Part shown: positions 7,027-15,461 of the stretch, piece after piece
Layout of the letters: each line of letters begins with the position of its first letter
Position numbering within the stretch: the first letter of the stretch is position 1
Notes under the pieces: generated by a model
The model's input: only the letters and a program-made list of their open reading frames with translations
Database searches by the model: none
Told to the model about the DNA's origin: nothing
Assembly (NCBI GenBank): GCA_036802685.1
Contig: DAIRVS010000086.1
Span: 1 to 17,659, forward strand
Reading direction: 5' to 3'
Source: HGW-17 sp938004375
GTDB lineage: Bacteria; Myxococcota_A; Polyangia; HGW-17
DNA: 17,659 bases
Made by a program: the position numbers and the translations under genes

Positions 7027-7168
7027 GCAAAACAGACGGGAAGAGGGGTCCACCCATAAACGTGATCGCTTTTACCCTTCGATCATGTTAAAACAGGCAC
7101 CTGGGATTTTCCGGTTCTGATGTCGTAGATTAATCAACTTGTTCCGGAACCCCCGTTTCGAGGCGATC

Positions 7169-9508
7169 ATGACGAAGACACCTCCCCGTATTCCTGCGGA
7201 TTCACTCGATCCCGCGTCCCTGCTCACCGAGTTGGTCCGGGTCCAGGAGGAGCGGGACCGCCTCCGGGCCGAGAAGGACCTGCTCAAGGAGCGCCTGGTT
7301 CTGGCCGCCCGGCCCGTGTTCCCGGCGTCCCCGGTCGCGTCTGAGCCTCCCGCCCCGTCAGAGGCGCCCGGCGCCGGGCCCCTGCCTGACCGGCTGGGAC
7401 GGCTCGCCGAACAGTTGGTCTCGGTGTCCCGGGAGCTCCGGCAGGTCCGGTCCGAGCCCGCTGCGGCCGGCCCGGACCCCGTGGTCGTGGCCGAGCAGCA
7501 GCGCCGGCTGGGCGAGACGACCCGCGAGCTCGAGGACGCCCGGGCCCAGATCGAGGCCCTCGAGACCCAGTTGCGCTACCTCGAAATCTCGAATCGGGAG
7601 AGAGGCCACGCGAGCACCTCGGACGGAGATCTGGGGCGCCAGCTCGCGGCGGCCCTCGAGCGCGAGGACCAGTTGCTGATCCGGCTCCACCAGCTCGAGA
7701 CCACGCTGTCCCACCGCCAGGCTGACCAGCTCACCCTGCTCGAGCGGGACAAGCAGATCCAGCAGTTGAAGTACTTCCTGCACCAGGGCGCCCTGGACTT
7801 CGAGAAGCTCCAGACCCGACACCGCGCCATCGAGGCTGAGAGCCTGGAGCAGAAGCACCGCATCATCGACCTGCAGACCCAACTGGAGCGCCAACAGGCC
7901 TCGTCCCGGAGCACCGCCCGCCGGTTGCAGGATCAGGTGGCCGCGCTGACGAAGCAGTTGGACGACTCGGAGCGCAAGTTGGGCAACGCCGAGACGCGCC
8001 AGGAGAACCTCGAGGACGAAGTAGAGCGTCTGTCGGCCCAGATCTTCCAAATGGAGGAGCGCCTTGTGACCGGCGCGGGCCAACTCGAGTTGATGCGCTT
8101 TGAGGCCGGCCGGGTGCCGGAGTTGGAGCGGCGGGTCGGGGAGCTCGAGGCCGGAGGCGCCGTGCTCGAGGAGGAGAACGATGGACTGCGCACCCAGGTC
8201 GCCGAGTTGACCGAGGCCCTCGAGCTGCTCGAGGAGAACGCCGGTGCGTTGGACGCCCGGGTGGGCGAGGACGCCGCCGCTCTCGAGGCGCTGCACTCGC
8301 GCCTGGCGGACGCCGCCGCGAGAGAAACCGCCACCGCCGAACGCGACACTCTGGTCGCCGAACGCGACACTCTGGTCGCCGAACGCGACCGGCTGGTGAC
8401 CGAACGCGACCGGCTGGTGACCGAGCGCGACCGGCTGGTGACCGAGCGCGACGCCCTGGTCGCCGAGCGTGACGCCCTGGTCGGCGTGCGTGACGCCCTG
8501 TTCGCAGTTCGCGACGGGCTGGTCGCCGAACGCGATGGCCTGGCCGCCGAACTGGAGCGCCGGGCGGCCGAGAACGAGCGCAAGTTGGTGGCCGCCATGG
8601 AATTGATCGACCGCAAGGAGGAGGACGTGAAGTCCTCCGTGGCGCGGCTCCGCGAGCTCTCCGAGCAGCAGTCCACCGCCAAGAGCCGGATCGCCGAGCT
8701 TGAGCGCCAGCTGGCCGAGGCCGTCAACACCGCCCGGGATCGGGAGCGGGGCCTGAAGGACGAGCTCGCCGCTGCCGTGGCGAAGACCAACGCAGGGGGC
8801 GAGAAGGCCGCCTCGGAGCTCGCCCTGCGCAACGAGCGGATCGCCGAGCTCGAGAACGGGCTCGCGACGCAGCGCATCGAGGTCCAGCGGCTGGCCGCCC
8901 AGCTCAAGTCCGCCGAACTGAAGAGCACCGAGGCCGCCCACTGGGCGGACAAGTTGAAGGGCGAGCTGGCCCAGGTCCGGTCCCAGCTCGACGACGAGAT
9001 CCGGCAGCGCGCCGGCTCCGAGGACAAGGTCCGCCAGATGGAGCACCAGCTGCCCGAGATCCGCCGGTTGTTCGACGAGCTCGAGCGCCAGGTGGACGGC
9101 TTCGAGGACAGCCTCGCCCTCGAGGAGGACCGCACCGCCCGCCTCGGGGACTCCCTCGACGCGCTCGTGGCGAGCATCGGGGACGTGTTCCGGCGCATCA
9201 CCGACCAGCTCCACCGCCTGGAGACCGAGCGCGGCGCCCTCGCCGACCGTCTCGCCCAGTCCGAGCTCGCGGGAGGCGGCGATCCCGAGCATACCGAGCG
9301 CAACCGCCAGACCATCCACGACCTCAACGTCCAGCTCGGCATCCTCGAGGGCAACCTGCTCACCATGCAGGTCAAGATGCACAACCAGCTCGCCCCCTCG
9401 GTCGAGAAGATCCTCCGGGTGACGGGCGATCTCGAACTGCTGGGCATGCTCAACGCGGCCACCGAGCTGCGAGCCGTCGCGGGCACGCTCTCGGGGCTGA
9501 TGCAGTGA
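7169..9508 (+). CDS. Large coiled-coil protein of unknown function, with ERDxLVA heptad repeats
   Basis: I do not recognise a named family. The 779-residue product is almost wholly predicted coiled coil, rich in Glu, Arg, Gln, Leu and Ala, with frequent LExxL/RExLxR patterns. It has no signal peptide or membrane segment, so it is probably a cytosolic rod or scaffold. A Pro/Ala-rich break lies at about residues 50-80. Residues 391-460 are ten consecutive seven-residue units of the type ERDxLVA. The last 80 residues (from about DPEHTERNRQTIHDL) are less repetitive and may be a terminal docking region. The ATG at 7169 is preferred, with GAGG upstream; an in-frame TTG at 7139 has no Shine-Dalgarno. 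It ends 4 bp before glpK and so probably shares its transcript. SMC-like proteins are excluded, because no Walker motifs are present. Confidence 0.85.
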   Translation: MTKTPPRIPADSLDPASLLTELVRVQEERDRLRAEKDLLKERLVLAARPVFPASPVASEPPAPSEAPGAGPLPDRLGRLAEQLVSVSRELRQVRSEPAAAGPDPVVVAEQQRRLGETTRELEDARAQIEALETQLRYLEISNRERGHASTSDGDLGRQLAAALEREDQLLIRLHQLETTLSHRQADQLTLLERDKQIQQLKYFLHQGALDFEKLQTRHRAIEAESLEQKHRIIDLQTQLERQQASSRSTARRLQDQVAALTKQLDDSERKLGNAETRQENLEDEVERLSAQIFQMEERLVTGAGQLELMRFEAGRVPELERRVGELEAGGAVLEEENDGLRTQVAELTEALELLEENAGALDARVGEDAAALEALHSRLADAAARETATAERDTLVAERDTLVAERDRLVTERDRLVTERDRLVTERDALVAERDALVGVRDALFAVRDGLVAERDGLAAELERRAAENERKLVAAMELIDRKEEDVKSSVARLRELSEQQSTAKSRIAELERQLAEAVNTARDRERGLKDELAAAVAKTNAGGEKAASELALRNERIAELENGLATQRIEVQRLAAQLKSAELKSTEAAHWADKLKGELAQVRSQLDDEIRQRAGSEDKVRQMEHQLPEIRRLFDELERQVDGFEDSLALEEDRTARLGDSLDALVASIGDVFRRITDQLHRLETERGALADRLAQSELAGGGDPEHTERNRQTIHDLNVQLGILEGNLLTMQVKMHNQLAPSVEKILRVTGDLELLGMLNAATELRAVAGTLSGLMQ
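8339..8548 (+). repeat. Ten tandem 21-bp repeats encoding ERDxLVA heptads
   Basis: Ten in-frame 21-bp units lie inside the coiled-coil gene. Units 1-2 are identical to each other, units 3-4 are identical to each other, and unit 5 differs from unit 4 by one base; units 6-10 have diverged. The heptad length equals one coiled-coil repeat, so copy-number change would lengthen or shorten the rod without breaking frame or register. Confidence 0.92.
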
Positions 9509-9512
9509 CGCC

Positions 9513-10991
9513 ATGACGCAGGGACCGCTCATCCTCTCCATCGACCAGGGCACCACCGGCTCCACGGTGGTCGTCTTCGACGCCCGGTTCGACGTCCTCT
9601 CCCGCGGCTACGCCGAGGCGCGCACGCGCTATCCCCGGCCGGGCTGGGTCGAGCAGGACGCAGACGATCTGTGGGACTCGGTCGTGCGCGCCATCGCCGA
9701 GGCCCTCTCGGCCGACGGCGTCGACGCGGGGGCCATCGCTGCCATCGGCGTGACCAACCAGCGCGAAACCAGCATCCTCTGGGACCGCCGCACCGGGCGC
9801 CCCGTCGCCGACGCCATCGTCTGGCAGTGCCGGCGCACCGAGGGCCTCTGCCAGGGGCTCCGCGACCAGGGGCTGGCCGACTTCTACCACCGCAGCACCG
9901 GGCTAGTGCTGGATCCCTACTTCTCGGGGACCAAGATCCGCTGGCTGCTCGAGCAGCATCACCTGGGGGCCCGGGCGAAGGCCGGCGAGCTGGCGTTCGG
10001 CACGGTCGACTCCTGGCTGCTGCACCGGCTCACGGGCGGCGCCGTGCACGCCACCGACGCCACAAACGCATCACGCACGCTGCTGATGAACCTGCGCTTT
10101 GGCCAGTGGGACGACGCCCTCCTCGAGCCCCTGGGCATCCCGCGCCAGTTGCTGCCCGAGATCCACCCGTCGTGCCACCGCTTCGGCGAGACCAGGGGCG
10201 TGCCCGGGCTGCCCGACGGGATCCCGATCACGGGCGTGCTCGGCGACCAGCAGGCCGCCCTGTTCGGGCAGGGGGCCATCGCCGAGGGGGATCTCAAGTG
10301 CACCTACGGGACCGGCTCCTTCCTGGTCATGAACGTGGGGCGGCGGGTGCCGCAGGCGCCCGGCCTCCTGACCACCGTGGCATGGAACCTGGGCGGCGAG
10401 CTCACTTACGCCCTCGAGGGATCCGCCTTCGTGGCCGGCGCCGCAGTGCAGTGGCTGCGTGACCAACTGGGGCTGATCCGCTCGGCCGCCGAGATCGAGA
10501 CCCTGGCCGCCACCGTCCCTGACTCCGGGGGCGTGTTCTTCGTCCCCGCGCTCACCGGCCTGGGAGCCCCCCACTGGAAGCCCGAAGCCCGCGGCCTGTT
10601 CTGGGGGCTCACCCGGGGCACGCAGAAGGGCCACCTGGCCCGCGCCGTGCTCGAGGGCATCGCCCTGCAGAACCTGGAGCTCGTCGCGCTCATGGAGTCC
10701 GCCGCCGGCGTCCCCGTCCCCCACGTGTGTGTGGACGGCGGCGCCTCGCGCAACGATCTGCTCATGCAGTTCCAGGCCGACGTCATCGAGCGCGAGCTGC
10801 GACGGCCCTCGAACATCGACACCACCGCGGCCGGGGCCGGCATGATGGCCGCCCTGGGCGTGGGCCTGCTCGACGGTCCGGACCGGGTGCCGGAGCTGGT
10901 CCGGCTTGATCGCCGCTTCCTCCCGGCCATGGCCCCCGAGCGCGTGAAGTACTACACCGACCAGTGGCGGCAGATGGTCGCCAAGGCATAG
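9513..10991 (+). CDS. glpK: Glycerol kinase
   Basis: This cytosolic FGGY-family kinase phosphorylates glycerol with ATP to sn-glycerol 3-phosphate, which feeds glycolysis and phospholipid synthesis. In the 492 residues (family about 500) I see the N-terminal ATPase loop SIDQGTTGS (9-17), TNQRETS (81-87) with WQCRRT (104-109) in the glycerol-binding region, DPYFSGTK (134-141), TDATNASRT (181-189), the catalytic Asp in GDQQAALFGQ (Asp245), TYGTGSF, and the signature region APHWKPEARG. All hallmarks of an active glycerol kinase are present, rather than xylulokinase or another FGGY kinase. The start at 9513 lies 4 bp after the coiled-coil stop; the Shine-Dalgarno is weak and translational coupling is likely. 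No glpF or glpD is adjacent, so this is not a classical glycerol operon. Confidence 0.95.
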   Translation: MTQGPLILSIDQGTTGSTVVVFDARFDVLSRGYAEARTRYPRPGWVEQDADDLWDSVVRAIAEALSADGVDAGAIAAIGVTNQRETSILWDRRTGRPVADAIVWQCRRTEGLCQGLRDQGLADFYHRSTGLVLDPYFSGTKIRWLLEQHHLGARAKAGELAFGTVDSWLLHRLTGGAVHATDATNASRTLLMNLRFGQWDDALLEPLGIPRQLLPEIHPSCHRFGETRGVPGLPDGIPITGVLGDQQAALFGQGAIAEGDLKCTYGTGSFLVMNVGRRVPQAPGLLTTVAWNLGGELTYALEGSAFVAGAAVQWLRDQLGLIRSAAEIETLAATVPDSGGVFFVPALTGLGAPHWKPEARGLFWGLTRGTQKGHLARAVLEGIALQNLELVALMESAAGVPVPHVCVDGGASRNDLLMQFQADVIERELRRPSNIDTTAAGAGMMAALGVGLLDGPDRVPELVRLDRRFLPAMAPERVKYYTDQWRQMVAKA

Positions 10992-11003
10992 GATGGACCG
11001 CCC

Positions 11004-12038
11004 ATGACCGACTCCCGAGACCAGGGCCCTCCCCAGCCGCCGACCGAGAAACCTCCCCGGCCGACCATGCATCTGGGTCCGGTGCTGAAGCTCACGCCGT
11101 TGCCGGTGCCGCTCACCCCCGACGATGACGACCTCTCCGAGGAGCGCACCAAGGTGACCAAGCTCAAGGGCCTGGCCCCGCTCACGCCCGAGGTCACCAA
11201 CCCGGACGGGTTCCTGCTGATCCTCTATCCGCCGTCCGCCGGGCTGGGGCAGCGCATCGCGGTCCCCGTGAACTCCTCCATTGTCATCGGGCGCCACCCG
11301 GACTGCAACTTCCCCATCAACGACGACAGCGTGAGCCGCCGTCACGCCGAGGTCGCCAACGGCGGCAACGGCAACTTCACCATCAAGGATCTCGGCTCCA
11401 CCAACGGCACCCACGTCAACGACAGCCCCATCCGGCGCCTGCGCTCGCTGGTGAACGGCGACCGCATCCGCATCGGCACCGTGCTCCTGAAGTTCCTCAC
11501 GGGCAACGACATCGAGGCGGCCTACCACGACGACGTGTACAAGCTCACGATCAGCGACGCGCTCACCGAGACCTACAACAAGCGCTACCTCCTCGACTTT
11601 CTTGATCGTGAGATCGAGAAGGCGCGGCGCTCCCAGCGGTCCATGTCCTTCGTCATGATCGACATCGACAAGTTCAAGAATCTCAACGACACGTACGGCC
11701 ATCTGGTGGGCGACCTGGTCCTGCGCGAGGTCGCCCGGCGCATCGCCTCCACCGTGCGCAAGGGCGAGGTCTTCGCCCGCTACGGCGGCGAGGAGTTCGC
11801 GGTGGTGCTGCCCGAGACCCCCCTCGAGGGCGCCCTCGAGTTCGCCGAGCGCGCCCGCGCCACGGTGTGCGCCACGCCCTTCGAGGCCGAGGGCAACCGC
11901 ATGCCGGTCACCATCAGCCTGGGCGTGATGGAGTTCGCCGCCCCCTTCGCCGAGCTCAGGCCCGAAGACCTCATCTCCCGTGCCGACGCCAAGCTCTACG
12001 AGGCCAAGAACGCCGGCCGCAACTGCGTCAGGCACTGA
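11004..12038 (+). CDS. FHA-GGDEF diguanylate cyclase
   Basis: Predicted to make cyclic di-GMP from two GTP under control of a phosphothreonine-binding domain. There is no membrane segment, so it is cytosolic. Residues 9-45 are Pro-rich and disordered. The FHA domain covers about 85-165, with GR (96-97), SRRH (111-114) and the STNG loop (132-135), the residues that bind a phosphopeptide. The GGDEF domain covers about 180-344: DALTETYNKRYL (185-196), DIDKFKNLND (220-229) and the active-site motif RYGGEEF (259-265), a catalytically competent form. The usual inhibitory-site RxxD before it reads RKGE (252-255), so feedback inhibition by c-di-GMP may be weakened. FHA-GGDEF proteins are typical of delta-proteobacteria-like genomes. 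The start at 11004 follows AGGATGGA (10990-10997), which overlaps the glpK stop. A threonine kinase partner is expected elsewhere. Confidence 0.93.
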   Translation: MTDSRDQGPPQPPTEKPPRPTMHLGPVLKLTPLPVPLTPDDDDLSEERTKVTKLKGLAPLTPEVTNPDGFLLILYPPSAGLGQRIAVPVNSSIVIGRHPDCNFPINDDSVSRRHAEVANGGNGNFTIKDLGSTNGTHVNDSPIRRLRSLVNGDRIRIGTVLLKFLTGNDIEAAYHDDVYKLTISDALTETYNKRYLLDFLDREIEKARRSQRSMSFVMIDIDKFKNLNDTYGHLVGDLVLREVARRIASTVRKGEVFARYGGEEFAVVLPETPLEGALEFAERARATVCATPFEAEGNRMPVTISLGVMEFAAPFAELRPEDLISRADAKLYEAKNAGRNCVRH

Positions 12039-12070
12039 CATCCCGGCGCGCCACCCCGGAACCCCTCGCC

Positions 12071-13018
12071 ATGGACCTCCTGCTCCACTCCCTCCAGATG
12101 ATCGCCGGCTTCGCGCTGCTCACCTACGGCGCCAACTGGCTGGTGAGCGGGGGCTCCACGCTGGCCCTGCGCATCGGGATCTCCACGACCGTGGTCGGCC
12201 TCACGGTCATGGCCTTCGGCACCTCCATGCCCGAGCTCACCGTCAACGTGACCTCGGCGGTGTCCGGGAGCACGGGCATCGCGCTGGGCAACATCCTGGG
12301 CTCCAACATCGCCAACATCGCGCTGATCCTGGGCGTCACCGCGCTCATCGCGCCCATGACCGTCCACGAGGACTTTCTGGGGCGGGACTTCCTGTGGATG
12401 GCCGGCGCCTCCCTGGCGCTGTTCCTGCTCATGCTCGACGGCCGCTTGGACTGGCCCGAGGGGCTGGTCTTTCTGGCCCTGGGTATCGGCTACACTGGGT
12501 ACTTGGTGCGCACCGGCGGGGTCCCCGAGGACGCCGTTCCCGCGGACAAGGCCACCGGCCGGCCCAGCCTGTGGCGCAACGTGGGCCTGGTCGCCCTGGG
12601 GCTGGCCGCACTGATGGGCGGCGGCAAGCTCTGCGTGGACTCGGCCGTAAGCTTCGCCCGGCTGTTCGGCATGAGCGAGCGCGTCATCGGCCTCACGGTC
12701 ATCGCAGTGGGCACCTCGCTGCCCGAGTTTGCCGCCTCCCTGGTCGCCGCCCTCAAGGGCAGATCAGAGATGGCCATCGGCAACATCATCGGCTCGAACA
12801 TCTTCAACATCCTGATCATCCTGGGCGTGACCTCGCTGATCCGTCCCATCGAGGCCACCGTGAACACCCAGTTCTACATCGACATGGGAGTCATGCTAGG
12901 GGTCACCGCCCTGCTATGGCCGCTGATGCGCACCGGCATGGCCCTCGTGCGCATGGAGGGCGCCCTGCTCTTCGGTGTTTACGCGTCTTACATGACCTAC
13001 CTGCTGGTGCTGGCCTGA
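12071..13018 (+). CDS. Sodium/calcium exchanger family (CaCA) membrane antiporter
   Basis: An inner-membrane cation antiporter of the YrbG/CaxB type, probably exchanging Ca2+ for Na+ or H+. The 315 residues hold about ten hydrophobic segments and the two inverted alpha-repeats of the family. Repeat 1 has GTSMPEL (50-56) and LGNILGSNIANI (72-83); repeat 2 has GTSLPEF (214-220) and IGNIIGSNIFNI (236-247). The acidic and polar residues of both repeats, which bind the ions, are intact. The hydrophilic loop at about 146-168 separates the halves. The ATG at 12071 begins at the first membrane helix; the open frame reaching back to 11867 overlaps the cyclase gene and is not part of the protein. The gap to the cyclase is 32 bp and the Shine-Dalgarno is weak. 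Ion specificity cannot be read from the sequence. Confidence 0.92.
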   Translation: MDLLLHSLQMIAGFALLTYGANWLVSGGSTLALRIGISTTVVGLTVMAFGTSMPELTVNVTSAVSGSTGIALGNILGSNIANIALILGVTALIAPMTVHEDFLGRDFLWMAGASLALFLLMLDGRLDWPEGLVFLALGIGYTGYLVRTGGVPEDAVPADKATGRPSLWRNVGLVALGLAALMGGGKLCVDSAVSFARLFGMSERVIGLTVIAVGTSLPEFAASLVAALKGRSEMAIGNIIGSNIFNILIILGVTSLIRPIEATVNTQFYIDMGVMLGVTALLWPLMRTGMALVRMEGALLFGVYASYMTYLLVLA

Positions 13019-13067
13019 CCGGCCGCCCAGCGCCGGCCACGATTGTCTGCCGGTGGATGGAGGGTGC

Positions 13068-15452
13068 ATGCCCATCGTCGAAGTGGTCCTGCTCGTCATC
13101 GCGCTGCTCGGCTCCGGCTTCGTGTTCACCCGCCTCGCCAGCCTGGTGCGGCTGCCCCACAGCGTGGCCCTGGTCATCTTCGGCATCCTCGCGGGTGCGC
13201 TGCTCACTTACTGGGGCTGGGCCGGCGCCGACGCCGCGGCGGACCTGTTCCCGGGCATCATCCTCCACGTGCTCCTGCCGCCCCTGATCTTCGAGTCCGC
13301 CTACAACCTCGATTTCGGCGACCTGCGCCGCGACCTGGTGCCGGTCACCGTGATGGCCGTGTTCGGTCTTGTGCTGTCGGCCCTGGTGGTGGGGTGGGGT
13401 CTGTACTTCCTGCTGGCGCTGCCGCTTTTGCCCAGCCTCACCTTCGGCGTGCTGATCTCGGCCACCGACCCCGTCGCCGTGGTCGCCCTGTGCAAGGATC
13501 TGGGTGTGCCCAAGCGGATCAACGTGCTCATCGAGGGAGAGAGCCTGCTCAACGACGGCACCGCCATCGTGCTGTTCAACCTCATGCTGGCGCTAACGCT
13601 CTCGCCCCCCGAAGGCGCCCTGCTGCCGTACGCGGCGGCCCAGTTCCTGAAGGTCGTGTGCGGGGGCGTGGCCGTCGGGCTGGGCGTCAGCCTGATCACC
13701 AGCATACTTCTTCGCTTCACCGCCCGCACCTCCAGCGCCCAACTGGGGCTCACCGTGGCCGCGGCGTACCTGAGCTTCATCGTCGCGGACCACCACTTCC
13801 ACGTCAGCGGCGTCATCTCCACCATGATCGTCGGGCTCTACCTGGGTTCCCGCGCCCGGCTCGAGTTCTCCCGCGAAGCGCTCTACGGCATGCACTTCAT
13901 CTGGGAGTTCCTGGCCCTTTCCGCCAACATCGTCGTTTTCTTCGGCGTGGGGATCACGGTGCACCCCGACACCATCCTCCCGGCCCTTGCCCTGGTGCTG
14001 CCCACTATGGTGCTTGTGTACGCGGCCCGTGCGGCCTCTGTGGCCGCCTCGCTCTGGCCGCTCAACCGGCTGCGTTGCTGCGAGCCCATCGACGGCGCCA
14101 CGCAGGCGGTGCTGGTCTGGGGCGGCCTGCGCGGCGGCCTGGCGCTGGCGCTGGTGCTGCTGCTTCCGGCGGACTTCCCCCACAAGCAGACCTTCCTCAC
14201 CCTGGCCACGGCCGTGGTGCTCTCGACGCTGTTTCTCAACGCCCTGACCATGAAGCCCTTTCTGGCCCGCTTCGGCCTGGACCGGTTGCGCCCGGGGGAT
14301 CACGCCTTCCTGGACCGGACCATGGAGCACCTCGAGCAGCGCGTGTTCCGCGCCATGGACCGGCTGGTGGCCGCCGGGCTGCTCTCGGCCTCGGTGGTCG
14401 CCGCCCGCCGGCGCCTGTTCCACGAGGTGGTCGACGTGCCCCCCGCCGCCGGCCCCGGCGTGCCCGAAGCGGCCGTGCAGGACGAGCGCTTCGCCGTCAA
14501 GGGTATGCTCTTCGAAGAGAAGGCGCTGTACGAGGAGCTCCTCGAGCACGGGTGCGTCAGCCGGCGCGCCTACGCCTCGCTGACCCGGGGCGTGCGGGAG
14601 CGGTTCGAGGTGTACCGCGAGGGCGGCCTCGACGCGCTGCGGGCGCAGCCCTGCGAGGCGGTCCGTTTCGGCTGGATCGAGCGCGTGGTCGAGGCCCTGA
14701 GTCTGAGCCGGTCTGCGGCCATGGCCTCGCGCCTGGGGCTCATCCTCGAGGTCCACCTGGTGCGCGTAGTCGTCCTCGAGGACGTGCTGGACCAGACCGA
14801 GGCGTCCGCGCTGCGCGACCTGCTCTCGCACTGGATCCGGGAGATCCACGACCGGCTCGACCAACTGTACCGCGTGTACCCGCGCCTGGGCTCGGCGATC
14901 CAGAGCTACTACATCGCCAACGTCGTCTCCGAGGGCGCCGCCCATCTGGTCGACCAGCTCCACGCGAGCCGCGTGCTGAACCCGGCGGTGGCCACCCGGG
15001 CCCAGGCGCGCATCGAAGCGGCCCGGGAGCGTCTGCTGGCGGTCTCCCGGCGCCTGTTGCGGCCCAGTCTGGGCGACCGGCTCCGGGCGGTCCCCGTCTT
15101 CGCCACCCTCACCCGCGGCGAGCTGCGGGGTTTGGCCGGCGCCGCTCGCTCGGCGGTTTTTGGCCCCGGCGAAGAGATCGTTCGCGAGGGCGAGGCCGGT
15201 GAGGGGCTCTACGTGCTCACCGCCGGTCTCCTCGAGGTGACCGGCGCACACATCCAGGGCGTCGCCCGCCTGTTCCCCGGGGACTTCTTCGGCGAGCGGG
15301 CGCTCTTGTTCAACCTCCCGCGCAACGCCACGGTGACCGCCGTCCACGAGTCCGAGTGCCTGGTCCTCGAGCGCGAGGCGGTGGAGGCGCTGTTCGCCGC
15401 CCGCCCGGATCTGCGCGAGAAGGTCTACGCCATCGCCGAGACGCGGAAGTAG
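13068..15452 (+). CDS. CPA1 sodium/proton antiporter with C-terminal cyclic-nucleotide-binding domain
   Basis: An inner-membrane Na+/H+ exchanger of 794 residues. Residues 1 to about 405 form some 12 membrane helices with the CPA1 hallmarks SATDPVAVVAL (131-141), EGESLLNDGTA (156-166, the ion-binding Asn-Asp pair) and GGLRGGLALAL (352-362). Residues 410-670 are a soluble helical region. A cyclic-nucleotide-binding domain follows at about 672-794; its phosphate-binding cassette reads FFGERALLFNLPRNATV, with Glu743 and Arg752 spaced as in cAMP-binding proteins. This plan resembles plant SOS1 and sperm NHE, suggesting that a cytosolic nucleotide gates transport. The ATG at 13068 with GGAGG at 13059-13063 is preferred over a GTG at 13053. 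It follows the CaCA antiporter by 49 bp and its stop lies 9 bp from that of the convergent amidohydrolase. Confidence 0.93.
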   Translation: MPIVEVVLLVIALLGSGFVFTRLASLVRLPHSVALVIFGILAGALLTYWGWAGADAAADLFPGIILHVLLPPLIFESAYNLDFGDLRRDLVPVTVMAVFGLVLSALVVGWGLYFLLALPLLPSLTFGVLISATDPVAVVALCKDLGVPKRINVLIEGESLLNDGTAIVLFNLMLALTLSPPEGALLPYAAAQFLKVVCGGVAVGLGVSLITSILLRFTARTSSAQLGLTVAAAYLSFIVADHHFHVSGVISTMIVGLYLGSRARLEFSREALYGMHFIWEFLALSANIVVFFGVGITVHPDTILPALALVLPTMVLVYAARAASVAASLWPLNRLRCCEPIDGATQAVLVWGGLRGGLALALVLLLPADFPHKQTFLTLATAVVLSTLFLNALTMKPFLARFGLDRLRPGDHAFLDRTMEHLEQRVFRAMDRLVAAGLLSASVVAARRRLFHEVVDVPPAAGPGVPEAAVQDERFAVKGMLFEEKALYEELLEHGCVSRRAYASLTRGVRERFEVYREGGLDALRAQPCEAVRFGWIERVVEALSLSRSAAMASRLGLILEVHLVRVVVLEDVLDQTEASALRDLLSHWIREIHDRLDQLYRVYPRLGSAIQSYYIANVVSEGAAHLVDQLHASRVLNPAVATRAQARIEAARERLLAVSRRLLRPSLGDRLRAVPVFATLTRGELRGLAGAARSAVFGPGEEIVREGEAGEGLYVLTAGLLEVTGAHIQGVARLFPGDFFGERALLFNLPRNATVTAVHESECLVLEREAVEALFAARPDLREKVYAIAETRK

Positions 15453-15461
15453 CTTCGGAAC

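Larger units (their letters stand above)
6978..7168. promoter_or_regulatory. Divergent intergenic region between purL and the coiled-coil gene
   Basis: A 191-bp AT-richer spacer that should hold the promoters of both directions. The purL promoter is listed separately. For the plus strand, TAGATT (7126-7131) resembles a -10 box but has no acceptable -35, so I call none. I saw no purine riboswitch and no clear PurR-type palindrome. Confidence 0.55.

Noticed and set aside
7139..7168. TTG start 10 codons upstream for the coiled-coil protein
   Set aside because: There is no Shine-Dalgarno before it. The ATG at 7169 has GAGG upstream.
7358..9565. Long minus-strand open frame (735 codons) opposite the coiled-coil gene, rich in GDQPVAFGHQ-like repeats
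   Set aside because: It is the complement of the repetitive coiled-coil gene in GC-rich DNA. The plus-strand frame has heptad periodicity and a sensible start; the minus frame has no domain.
11867..12070. N-terminal extension of the CaCA antiporter frame
   Set aside because: It overlaps the end of the GGDEF domain and is Arg/His-rich. The protein begins at the first membrane helix at 12071.
13593..15347. Minus-strand open frame of 584 codons opposite the Na+/H+ antiporter
   Set aside because: A shadow of a certain gene. It has no membrane segment or domain and the composition is typical of antisense GC-rich frames.
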